From NCBI GenBank assembly GCA_028291615.1, contig JAQGHM010000021.1:1-44056 (forward strand): a DNA stretch of 44,056 bases. Direction: 5' to 3'. Below, one piece after another: positions 1 to 7,352 of this stretch. Under the pieces are notes generated by a model. It saw only the letters and a list, made by a program, of their open reading frames with translations. It searched no databases and was not told the origin of the DNA. Every line of letters begins with the position of its first letter. The first letter of the stretch is position 1. Position numbers and translations under genes: made by a program. Origin of the DNA: Phycisphaerales bacterium. Its GTDB lineage: Bacteria; Planctomycetota; Phycisphaerae; Tepidisphaerales; Tepidisphaeraceae.

Positions 1-1
1 C

Positions 2-313
2 AACGTCATCGGCGAAGAGGTCGTCATCGGCCACGGCGCGATCGTCCACGGCGCCCGCGTCGGCGATCGCTGCCTGATCGGCATGGGCGCAACGCTTCTA
101 TCGCAGACGCGCCTGGGCAACGAATGCTTCATCGCCGCCGGCGCGGTCGTCCCGCCGGGACTGGAAGTGCCCGACCGCATGATGGTCATGGGCGTCCCGG
201 GCAAGATCGTCCGCCCGGTCAAGGAAAAGGAACTCGAATACATGCGCTGGCTCGTTCCCCATTACATCGAGCTTGCTCAGAAATACGCGCGTGGCGAAGT
301 GGGTGAAATGTAA
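2..313 (+). CDS. Gamma-carbonic-anhydrase-like hexapeptide acyltransferase, C-terminal part
   Basis: The frame is open from the first complete codon of the window, so the start lies upstream and only about 103 residues are present. The visible part opens with hexapeptide-repeat text (VIGHGAIVHGARVG, then CLIGMGATLL) typical of left-handed beta-helix proteins of the gamma carbonic anhydrase / YrdA group. The two histidines in GHGAIVHG match the metal-ligand region of that group; the third ligand would be off the window. A short helical tail (KEKELEYMRWLVPHYIELAQKY) closes the protein, as is usual in the family. Whether it is an active carbonic anhydrase or only a structural homologue cannot be told from this fragment. 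It converges on the receiver gene, with a hairpin in the 38-bp spacer. Confidence 0.85.
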   Translation, partial: NVIGEEVVIGHGAIVHGARVGDRCLIGMGATLLSQTRLGNECFIAAGAVVPPGLEVPDRMMVMGVPGKIVRPVKEKELEYMRWLVPHYIELAQKYARGEVGEM

Positions 314-320
314 TTCAAGT

Positions 321-374
321 ATGGAAGATGGAATCCCCTCTTCGCCATCCTCTATCTTCCATCCTCCATCTTCG
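321..374. repeat. Short-period inverted-word hairpin A
   Basis: On the minus strand this spacer reads as 7-bp words (GAAGATG, GAGGATG, GAAGATA, GAGGATG). The segment 321-332 (ATGGAAGATGGA) pairs with 351-362 (TCTATCTTCCAT) with one mismatch, making a hairpin between two convergent genes. The right arm runs into the receiver gene: it encodes that protein's last residues (MEDGR) and its TAG stop. Confidence 0.6.
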
Positions 375-786
375 CTTTACTCTGATCAATCCACTCTCGC
401 AGCCGCGCCACCAACTCCGCCCCCTGCACCGGTTTGGAAAAAAAATAAGTCGCCCCCACGTGCGGCAGGCTGTTGATCGTTTCCATCGACGTATCGCCGC
501 TGAGCACGATCAGCGGCGTCCGCGGCCCCAGCAGGTCGCGCAGCCGCTGCGTCAGCACCAGGCCGCTGATGTCCGGCAGGTGGATGTCGATGATTGCTGC
601 GTCAGGGCGCTGCTCCGCCGCATGGCGCAGCGCCGCAAGCCCGCTGTCAAACGTCTCGACCTCAAATCCAGCCTTAACCAGCACGGCGCGTAGCGCCTGC
701 GTGAGCAAATGATTGTCGTCGACGATCAGTATCGAATGCGTTTTCGTATCGACGGCACGGGATGCGTTCTGAGCGGTTGGTTTCAA
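352..786 (-). CDS. Stand-alone response regulator receiver protein
   Basis: Single REC domain of about 120 residues with no output domain. From the preferred start the acidic pair is D23-D24 (ILIVDDNH), the phospho-acceptor D67 (IIDIHLPDISG), the switch serine S96 (VLSGD) and the conserved lysine K118 (FSKPV), so all key positions are present. I place the start at a TTG at 786 because a strong GGAGG lies 4-5 bases upstream; the frame stays open to a TTG at 864, which would add 26 residues of no recognisable function. Such proteins usually relay phosphate or act by protein contact, but the partner kinase is not identifiable here. The C-terminal MEDGR tail is encoded by a repeat hairpin arm, suggesting that the natural gene end was altered. 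Confidence 0.82.
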   Translation of the reverse strand: MKPTAQNASRAVDTKTHSILIVDDNHLLTQALRAVLVKAGFEVETFDSGLAALRHAAEQRPDAAIIDIHLPDISGLVLTQRLRDLLGPRTPLIVLSGDTSMETINSLPHVGATYFFSKPVQGAELVARLREWIDQSKAKMEDGR

Positions 787-930
787 ATATCCTCCGGCTG
801 GCGGATGATAGGACCGGACCACGCTTCGTGGGAAGGGGAATTTTACCCACACCTGATCAGCCAAAAACTCTATTAGTTTTCGAATCTTGCGCCGCGTAAG
901 CTAAGATCGCCCGCGACGGGAGACCGGCAG

Positions 931-2829
931 GTGATGCAGCGCCCAATGCACAAACGTAAACGATGGCAACCGACGGCGGCGCTCCTGCTGTCGGTAATCC
1001 TCATTGCCTGCGCGCCGCGCTCATCGGCAGCGGTGGTCTTCGCGCCGCCGGACGATTCCGTCGACGCCGCCAACGAGCTGAAAAGCATCGAACACGAGCT
1101 CGCCGACCGCAATTATCCAGCCGCCGCCAAGCGACTCGACTTGCTGCTCTCGGCGCGAGGTCATCCGCTCGCCAGCCTCTCCGAGCGCACGCTCACGTCG
1201 GTCGACGCGTGGGTGGATCACATCCCCGCGGACACGCGCTCCGCACTCGCGGTCGAATGCGCTAAGCAAATGGGCGCAGCAGCGCGGCAGGCGCTGGACT
1301 CTCTCCGCGACGGCCGCGCCACCCGCCCCGACGAATTCTATTCCCTCGCCCGCCGCTACCCCCTGACCGACGCCGCCGGCGCAGCCCTCGCCTGTGCCGG
1401 CGACCTCGCGCTGCGCGGTGGCGACCTCCCCGCTGCCCAGGCGTATTACGAACTCGCGCTGCGCGAACAGTTCCCCCTCGGCGAAGACCGCGAGCGCCGA
1501 TTGCAATTCCTCAAGGAGAGCAACACCGTTACAGCGCCGCCAGGCGCTCCTGACGGCGCCAAGCCGCAATCGGCGGGACCCCTGCCGTTCGACGCCACCT
1601 GGTTCGGAAACCCGTCGATGATGCGCCAAACCAAGTTCTTCCCCGCCGCCTATGACGACCGCATCCTCCTCGCCTCTTGGAAAAACGTGACGATGCTCCG
1701 CGAGGACGGCCAGGTGCTCTGGAGTTTCAGCGACCCCAAAGCCCCCGGCGTGTTTTCCGCAGGCCAAGGCGCGCTCTTCGCCCCCGCCGCGCTCTGCGAC
1801 CTCCACGGCCAGCCCGCGATCATCGTTGTCCGACAACCCGGTGCGCAAGGCGATGCTCAATTCGTCCTGCGCGCCCTCCGCGCCACCGACGGCAAGCAAC
1901 TCTGGAGCACCGACGCATCCGGCCCCCGCGCCGATCTCACCTATTCCGGCCTCCCCGTCGTCTGCGGCCGCTACGTCTACAGCGTCGCCGTCGCCCGCAC
2001 CGGCGTTTCGAGCGCCAACTTCGTCCTCGCCGCGCTCGACGTCACCACCGGCCAATCGCTTTGGCAGACCACGCTCGGCGCGGTCACCGAGCAGGGCGAG
2101 CGCGGCGGGGCAGATCGCAACTTTGGCCGAAAATTCGGCCGTAACGCGCCGCTGTCCCTCGATGGCTTCGCCGCCATCTCCGAGCCCGCCGTCGTCGGCG
2201 ATCTCGTCATCGTCGCCCCCAACTGCGGCTCCGTAGTCGCCGTCGGCCGCTTCGACGGCAACGTCCGCTGGGTCAGCGCCTACCGCGCGCCCGAGAACGC
2301 CGCGCAGGGCGGTGTTGATCGCAATGGCCGCTGGACGCCCCCCGTCGAAGCCGAGCGCGCGCTCCTCACGCGCTACCGCTCCACACCCCTCGCCTGCGGC
2401 AACGTCATCGTCGCCATGCCGCAGGACGCCGCCGCACTCTTCGCCTTCGACCGCGCGACCGGCCGCCGACTTTGGGAGACCGACATCGTGATCGCCGACG
2501 CCTTCGGCCTCGCCGGCGCCAGCGGCAATATTGCCATCGCGTGCGGCACAACCTTGGTAGGAATCGACGCCGGCGGCACCGGCAAGCTCAAGTGGAAGTA
2601 CACCCCCGCCCGCGGCATCCACCTCACCGGCCCCGCCGTCGTCCAGGGCCATACCGTCCTCGCCCCCACCACCATGGGCACCCTCCAACTCGATGCCGCC
2701 GACGGCTCGGAAAAACCCGCCTACACGGTCCCCAGTTTCCGCCACCTCCTCACCACCGATGCCGGCCGCAGCATCGCCACCGAAGCCGGCGCCGCCGCCA
2801 CGTTTGGATTCTCACCAACGGCGCGCTAA
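931..2829 (+). CDS. PQQ-like beta-propeller lipoprotein
   Basis: 632 residues from a GTG start (ATG follows as codon 2) with a GGGAG about 9 bases upstream. A basic N-terminus and hydrophobic stretch end in LIAC (C27), a plausible lipobox, so the protein is probably exported and lipid-anchored. Residues of roughly 40-190 are helical, resembling a TPR-like region (SLARRYPLTDAAGAALACAG). From about 230 to the end there are repeated WD/PQQ-type blades (DGQVLWSF, DGKQLWSTD, TGQSLWQT, DGNVRWVS, TGRRLWET, GKLKWKYT), giving a beta-propeller like the PQQ_2 / BamB group. Such proteins are often scaffolds; the residues needed to bind PQQ as a dehydrogenase cofactor cannot be confirmed. It precedes the MoxR operon but is separated by a likely promoter. 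Confidence 0.85.
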   Translation: MMQRPMHKRKRWQPTAALLLSVILIACAPRSSAAVVFAPPDDSVDAANELKSIEHELADRNYPAAAKRLDLLLSARGHPLASLSERTLTSVDAWVDHIPADTRSALAVECAKQMGAAARQALDSLRDGRATRPDEFYSLARRYPLTDAAGAALACAGDLALRGGDLPAAQAYYELALREQFPLGEDRERRLQFLKESNTVTAPPGAPDGAKPQSAGPLPFDATWFGNPSMMRQTKFFPAAYDDRILLASWKNVTMLREDGQVLWSFSDPKAPGVFSAGQGALFAPAALCDLHGQPAIIVVRQPGAQGDAQFVLRALRATDGKQLWSTDASGPRADLTYSGLPVVCGRYVYSVAVARTGVSSANFVLAALDVTTGQSLWQTTLGAVTEQGERGGADRNFGRKFGRNAPLSLDGFAAISEPAVVGDLVIVAPNCGSVVAVGRFDGNVRWVSAYRAPENAAQGGVDRNGRWTPPVEAERALLTRYRSTPLACGNVIVAMPQDAAALFAFDRATGRRLWETDIVIADAFGLAGASGNIAIACGTTLVGIDAGGTGKLKWKYTPARGIHLTGPAVVQGHTVLAPTTMGTLQLDAADGSEKPAYTVPSFRHLLTTDAGRSIATEAGAAATFGFSPTAR

Positions 2830-2844
2830 AGGCATGCCCGCAAC

Positions 2845-2874
2845 TTCAACACCCACCCCCTCATCCGGTATAGT
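2845..2874 (+). promoter_or_regulatory. Candidate sigma-70 promoter of the MoxR operon
   Basis: TTCAAC at 2845-2850 and TATAGT at 2869-2874 are separated by 18 bp. The -10 matches the consensus at five of six positions. A start near 2881 would leave a leader of about 60 nt before the MoxR gene. Confidence 0.35.
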
Positions 2875-2939
2875 CAGAAACAGCATCGGCCCCGAGTGTA
2901 ATTCGTATTCCGTCCGCACCTTCCATCAACGGTGAAAGC

Positions 2940-3986
2940 ATGTCCAGTTCCACTGTCCCGGCCGCCCAAGCCAAGCCCAAGATCGACGACGCCGACCTCC
3001 AGGCCGTCGAAAACCTCAAGTCCGCCCACGCCACCATCAAGGCCGAACTGGCCAAGGTCATCGTCGGCCAGGACCAGGTCATCGACGAGATCCTCATCTC
3101 GATCTTCACGCGCAGCCACGCGTTGCTAGTCGGCGTGCCGGGCCTCGCCAAGACCCTGATGATCTCCACGCTCGCCCAGGCCCTCCACCTGACCTTCAAG
3201 CGCATCCAGTTCACGCCCGACCTGATGCCCTCCGACATCACCGGTACCGAAGTCATCTACCAGGACCAGGCCACCGGCGAGCGCCAGTTCAAGTTCATCA
3301 AGGGCCCGATCTTCGCCAACATCGTCCTCGCCGACGAGATCAACCGCACGCCCCCCAAGACCCAGGCCGCCATGCTCGAGGCCATGCAGGAGCGCAAGGT
3401 CACCGTCGGCGGGCAGGACCATAAACTCCCCGATACCTTCTTCGTCCTGGCGACGCAAAACCCCGTCGAGCAGGAAGGCACCTACCCGCTCCCCGAAGCC
3501 CAGCTCGACCGCTTCCTCTTCATGATCCACGTCGATTACCCGTCGACTCTCGAAGAACGCCAGATCATGCGGATGGCCTCCGGCATCAGCACCGGAAAGC
3601 CCGAGCCCGTCCTCTCCGGCGAAGACATCCTCGCCCTGCAGCACACCGTCCGCCGCATGCCCGTCAGCGATCACGTTCTGGCCTACGCCCAGCGCCTGGT
3701 CGCCGTCACCCGCCCGCGCACGCCCGAGTGCCTCGACTTCTGCAAGAAGTGGCTAACCTGGGGCGCAGGCCCCCGCGCCAGCCTCAACCTGATCCTGGCG
3801 GGTAAAGCCCACGCCATCCTGCGCGGCCAGTTCCACGTAGGCGTAGACGACATCGCCGCCGTCGCCCTCCCCATCTTCCGCCACCGAATCATCCCCAACT
3901 TCGCCGCCCAATCCGAAGGCGTAACCGCGGACGACATCACGCGGAAGATCCTGGAGACGATTCCGAAGAATGCGAAGATTGATTGA
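2940..3986 (+). CDS. MoxR-family AAA+ ATPase
   Basis: 348 residues, normal for the family. Walker A is GVPGLAKT (residues 65-72), Walker B is IVLADEINR, followed by the characteristic TPPKTQAAMLEAMQE segment and sensor text FVLATQNPVEQEGTYPLPEAQLDRF. These are hallmark sequences of the AAA_3 / MoxR clade. MoxR ATPases act as chaperone-like remodelers, usually encoded with DUF58 and VWA-domain partners, exactly as seen downstream. It is the first gene of the operon and is followed by an 80-bp spacer that folds into a hairpin. No strong Shine-Dalgarno precedes the ATG (GGTGAAAGC is the nearest purine run). Confidence 0.96.
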   Translation: MSSSTVPAAQAKPKIDDADLQAVENLKSAHATIKAELAKVIVGQDQVIDEILISIFTRSHALLVGVPGLAKTLMISTLAQALHLTFKRIQFTPDLMPSDITGTEVIYQDQATGERQFKFIKGPIFANIVLADEINRTPPKTQAAMLEAMQERKVTVGGQDHKLPDTFFVLATQNPVEQEGTYPLPEAQLDRFLFMIHVDYPSTLEERQIMRMASGISTGKPEPVLSGEDILALQHTVRRMPVSDHVLAYAQRLVAVTRPRTPECLDFCKKWLTWGAGPRASLNLILAGKAHAILRGQFHVGVDDIAAVALPIFRHRIIPNFAAQSEGVTADDITRKILETIPKNAKID

Positions 3987-3990
3987 AGGA

Positions 3991-4069
3991 GTAGGCAGTA
4001 GGCGGTAGGCAGTAGGCAGAGAGAAGCACATGTCTTCTCTGCCTACCGCCTACTGCCTACCGCCTACTG
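3991..4069. repeat. Short-period inverted-word hairpin B
   Basis: The left arm 3991-4026 is four copies of a 7-bp word (GTAGGCA or GTAGGCG) followed by GAGAGAAG. After a loop of about 7 nt the right arm 4034-4069 has the reverse-complement words (TGCCTAC / CGCCTAC) after CTTCTC. The arms pair over about 30 bp with only word-internal A/G variation. The element fills the spacer between the MoxR and DUF58 genes and ends 7 nt before the DUF58 ATG. Confidence 0.9.
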
Positions 4070-4076
4070 TTCCCCC

Positions 4077-4997
4077 ATGGCTAAATCCCAGATAGGCCTG
4101 CTTGACCCCGAAGCCATCAACCGCGCTGAGGCTCTCGGCCTTCACGCTCGCTACGTCGTCGAAGGCTACATGGCCGGCGAGCACAAATCGCCCTTCCGCG
4201 GCTTCGCCATCGAGTTCACCCAGCACCGCGAGTACGTCCCCGGCGACGACACCCGCCACCTTGACTGGAAAGTCCTCGGCCGCACCGACCGCTATTACCT
4301 CAAGCAGTACGAACAGGAGACCAACTACGTCGCTCACATCGTCCTGGACGGCAGCGAATCGATGAAGTACGGCTCGGTCGGCCGTCCGCACGGCGCAACG
4401 GTCACCAAGCTCCAGTACGGCAAGGTCCTCGCCGCCTGCCTCACCTACCTGATCCTCCACCAGCGTGATGCGGTTGCCGTCGGCGTGTTCGACACGTCGA
4501 TGAAAAACTTCATCCCGCGCACCGGCAACCTCGCCTCCATCCACAACATCATGAACATGCTGGCGGCCTTCGAACCAAAGGACCAGACCAACATCGCCCA
4601 AGTCCTCCACACGCTCGCCGGCACCATCAAGCGCAAGGGGATCACGATCCTGATCAGCGACCTGTTCGACGATGAGGAAAAAGTACTCGACGGCATCAAC
4701 CACATCCGCTTCGGTGGCGGCGAGGTCGTCGTCTTCCACGTCATGGACCCCTACGAGCTCGATTTCCCCTTCAACGGCCTCGTCGAGTTCGAAGGCCTCG
4801 AGCAGATCCCCAAGGTCATGACCCGCCCGCGCGAGATCCGCAAAAGCTACCTCCGCGAAGTCGAAGCCTTTCGCACCCGCCTCCGCGAAGGGTGCGAGCG
4901 GCAGAACACGCACTACCAATTGGTCAACACCGCCCAACCAATCCACGAAATGCTCAGCGGCTACCTCGCGTTCCGCCTCAGGACTCACACAAGATAA
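4077..4997 (+). CDS. DUF58 domain protein
   Basis: 306 residues. The DUF58 signature is clear: YVPGDDTRHLDWKVLGRTD (residues about 57-75) leading to a vWA-like core with IVLDGSESMKYG, a degenerate MIDAS motif. DUF58 proteins are usually encoded next to MoxR ATPases and are thought to act as their substrate-binding partners. No Shine-Dalgarno precedes the ATG; the preceding hairpin arm and TTCCCCC run directly to it. The downstream BatA-like gene begins 3 bp after the stop, implying translational coupling. The start is chosen because the next in-frame ATG would cut into conserved sequence. Confidence 0.94.
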   Translation: MAKSQIGLLDPEAINRAEALGLHARYVVEGYMAGEHKSPFRGFAIEFTQHREYVPGDDTRHLDWKVLGRTDRYYLKQYEQETNYVAHIVLDGSESMKYGSVGRPHGATVTKLQYGKVLAACLTYLILHQRDAVAVGVFDTSMKNFIPRTGNLASIHNIMNMLAAFEPKDQTNIAQVLHTLAGTIKRKGITILISDLFDDEEKVLDGINHIRFGGGEVVVFHVMDPYELDFPFNGLVEFEGLEQIPKVMTRPREIRKSYLREVEAFRTRLREGCERQNTHYQLVNTAQPIHEMLSGYLAFRLRTHTR

Positions 4998-5000
4998 GAC

Positions 5001-7244
5001 ATGTTCCTCAACCCCCTCATGTTCTGGATCGGCGCTGGCGCAATCTCCGTGCCCATCGTCATCCACCTCCTCAACAAGCGCAAGTTCGAGCGCGTCGTCT
5101 GGGGCGCGATGCGCTTCCTGAAGATCAGCGTCGAGCAGAACCAGCGCCGCCTCCAGATCGAGGACATGCTTCTCCTCGCCCTCCGTTGCCTCCTGCTCTT
5201 CATCCTCGGAATGACCCTCGCACGCTGCACCGTCAAATCCCCCAGTGGTGCCGGATGGATCGGCCAGCAGACCGTCACCGCCGTCGTCCTCCTCGATAAT
5301 TCCTACTCGATGTCCGCCACCGACGGCGCTAAAAGCCGCTTCGAGCTTGCCAAGGACGCCGCTGATCAGGCCATCGCCGCCCTCCCCACCGGTTCCTCCG
5401 TCTGCGTCCTCTTCGCCTCCGACTATACCCCCACCGGCCCGATCCCCGAACCCACCTTCGACTTGGGCCTGGCGCGCAAGACCATCAAGGAAGCCCGCGT
5501 CTCCGACCGTGCCACCAACCTCTATCCATCGGTTAAGAAAGCCGTCGATACCCTCCGCGACCGCCGCGCCGGCGCACGCGAGATCTACCTCGTCACCGAC
5601 ACCCAGGCCCTCGGCTGGCGGCAATTCGGCGAAATCCGCAAGACGCTCGACGACGCCCAGAAAGATGTTCGCACCCACGTCGTCCTCGTCGGCTCACCCG
5701 AAACCCAGAACATCGGCGTCTCCGACCTGCGCCTGGTCAGCGGCCCCGCCGTCATCGGTTACCCGCTCCACTTCGAGGTCCAGCTCACCAACTACGGCAA
5801 GTCCGAGGCCCGCGACGTCCGCGTCAAGCTCCGCGTCGACGCCGAGCAGCCCAGCGACGAAGGCAGCGTCGATATCATCCCCCCCGGCTCGTCCAGAAGC
5901 CTCTCGCTCTTCGCCAAGTTCAAAACCGAAGGCGGCCACTCCGTCACCGCTGAGATCGACCACGACCACCTCCCCGCCGACGATTCCCGCACGATCGCCG
6001 TCCGCGCTCTCACGCAGGTCAAGATCCTCGTCGTTGACGGCGACCCCGGCGCAGGGGGCCGCGAGAGCGAAACCTTCTACCTCCGCAACGCGCTCGTCCC
6101 CGTCCCGCGCCCCGAGGCCGAGCAGTACTACAACAAGCTCACCGTCATCACCGCGCAGGAACTCGATGCCGCCAAGCTCGATCCGTACGACGCCGTCTTC
6201 CTCTGCAACGTCACCGACTTCACCGAGTCCACCCTCGCCGCCTTCGCCGAATATCTGAAAAAAGGCGGCGGCCTCGTCTTCTTCCCGGGCGAGAACATCC
6301 AGGTCCGCCAGTACAACAACGAGCTCGCCAAAAAATATCAGTTCCTCCCCGCCACCCTCTCCGACGAACCGCACGGCGACGCCAGCAAGGACGACCAGTT
6401 CACGCTCCTTCAAGATAAGAATTTCGAGCACCCGATCGCCGCCCTCTGGAACGATCCAGCCTCCTCCGGCACGCTCAACGTCCACTTCTACCGGATGTTC
6501 GACCTCACCCCCACCGGCGACGAGAAACAAGGCCCCGAGACGACGAAGAACGCCGAAGGCATCGAGATCGGCCGCCCCCGCACCGTCCTCCGCTTCGCCG
6601 CCGCTGAGCCCGGCCAAATCGGCAAGCCCGCGATGATGGAGCGCACCTGGGGCGCAGGCCGCGTCGTCCTCTTCGCCAGTACCGCCGACAACGCCTGGAA
6701 CGACATGGGCGCAAGGCCCAATGTCTTCATCCCGCTCATCCATCGCACGCTCGGCTCGATCGTCTCCCGCCAGGACGCCGCCCTCAACGTCAAGGTCGGC
6801 GAGCGCTTCGCCTGGCGCGCCGACAATCGCCTGATCGGCAAGGAAGCCCTCATCGCTCGCCCCGGCATCGACGCCAATGACCCCCAGGCCAACGAACGCT
6901 CCAAGATCGGCCTCGCCGGCAACGTCCCCCTCCTCACCTACGACGACACCAGCTACGCCGGCGCATACCAAGTCCGTATCAGTGGCGGCGACGACCCGCT
7001 CAACATCGTCTTCGCCGCCCAACCCGACCCCGACGAATCCAGGCTCGAAGAAATCGCCCCCAACCAGGTCGATGACCTCTCCAAAGTAGCCGACGTCGCC
7101 CGCTGGCAAACAACGCAGAATCTGGCCGACCTGATCCAGAAAAACCGCGTAGGCAAAGAACTCTGGAAAATCTTCGCCTTCGCCGCCATCGCCCTAGCCA
7201 CCGCCGAAACCATCCTGGCCCACTTTTTCAGCAAAGCAAAATGA
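5001..7244 (+). CDS. BatA-like membrane protein with vWA domain
   Basis: 747 residues. The N-terminus (MFLNPLMFWIGAGAISVPIVIHLLNKRKFERVVWGAMRFL, split here only for description) is the BatA / aerotolerance-regulator N-terminal domain with a first membrane helix; a second follows at LLALRCLLLFILGMTLA. A vWA-type domain starts at VVLLDNSYSMSATDG (DxSxS MIDAS). A later segment (ILVVDGDPG through FAEYLKKGGGLVFFPGE) resembles the glutamine-amidotransferase-like domain often found in these proteins. A C-terminal helix (LWKIFAFAAIALATAETILAHFF) anchors the end. The bulk would be extracytoplasmic. It starts 3 bp after the DUF58 gene and is followed by a 25-bp perfect inverted repeat. Confidence 0.9.
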   Translation: MFLNPLMFWIGAGAISVPIVIHLLNKRKFERVVWGAMRFLKISVEQNQRRLQIEDMLLLALRCLLLFILGMTLARCTVKSPSGAGWIGQQTVTAVVLLDNSYSMSATDGAKSRFELAKDAADQAIAALPTGSSVCVLFASDYTPTGPIPEPTFDLGLARKTIKEARVSDRATNLYPSVKKAVDTLRDRRAGAREIYLVTDTQALGWRQFGEIRKTLDDAQKDVRTHVVLVGSPETQNIGVSDLRLVSGPAVIGYPLHFEVQLTNYGKSEARDVRVKLRVDAEQPSDEGSVDIIPPGSSRSLSLFAKFKTEGGHSVTAEIDHDHLPADDSRTIAVRALTQVKILVVDGDPGAGGRESETFYLRNALVPVPRPEAEQYYNKLTVITAQELDAAKLDPYDAVFLCNVTDFTESTLAAFAEYLKKGGGLVFFPGENIQVRQYNNELAKKYQFLPATLSDEPHGDASKDDQFTLLQDKNFEHPIAALWNDPASSGTLNVHFYRMFDLTPTGDEKQGPETTKNAEGIEIGRPRTVLRFAAAEPGQIGKPAMMERTWGAGRVVLFASTADNAWNDMGARPNVFIPLIHRTLGSIVSRQDAALNVKVGERFAWRADNRLIGKEALIARPGIDANDPQANERSKIGLAGNVPLLTYDDTSYAGAYQVRISGGDDPLNIVFAAQPDPDESRLEEIAPNQVDDLSKVADVARWQTTQNLADLIQKNRVGKELWKIFAFAAIALATAETILAHFFSKAK

Positions 7245-7252
7245 CAATGGAA

Positions 7253-7342
7253 GGCACGAAGGCACGGAGGCACGAAGCGACGAAGGGATTGGAAGCCATC
7301 CCTCTTCCACTCCGTGCCTTCGTGCCTCCGTGCCTTCGTGCC
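7253..7342. repeat. Short-period inverted-word hairpin C
   Basis: The left arm 7253-7277 and right arm 7318-7342 are a perfect 25-bp inverted repeat. Each arm is built from 8-bp words (GGCACGAA, GGCACGGA, GGCACGAA). The 40-bp loop carries no recognisable gene. The right arm ends 10 nt before the preferred start of the VWA gene. Confidence 0.95.
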
Positions 7343-7352
7343 TGACCCCACT

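Noticed and set aside
1021..2745. Long minus-strand open frame opposite the PQQ-propeller gene
   Set aside because: Its translation is a low-complexity Gly/Ala/Asp/Glu mix produced by the C-rich codons of the real gene, with no family resemblance.
3991..4069. Interpreting the word hairpins simply as intrinsic terminators
   Set aside because: They lie within an operon between cotranscribed genes, lack a following T-run, and their arms are periodic, unlike the clear terminator at 31554.
4050..5678. Long minus-strand open frame opposite the DUF58 and BatA-like genes
   Set aside because: Biased composition and no motifs; it spans two genes that have clear domains on the + strand.
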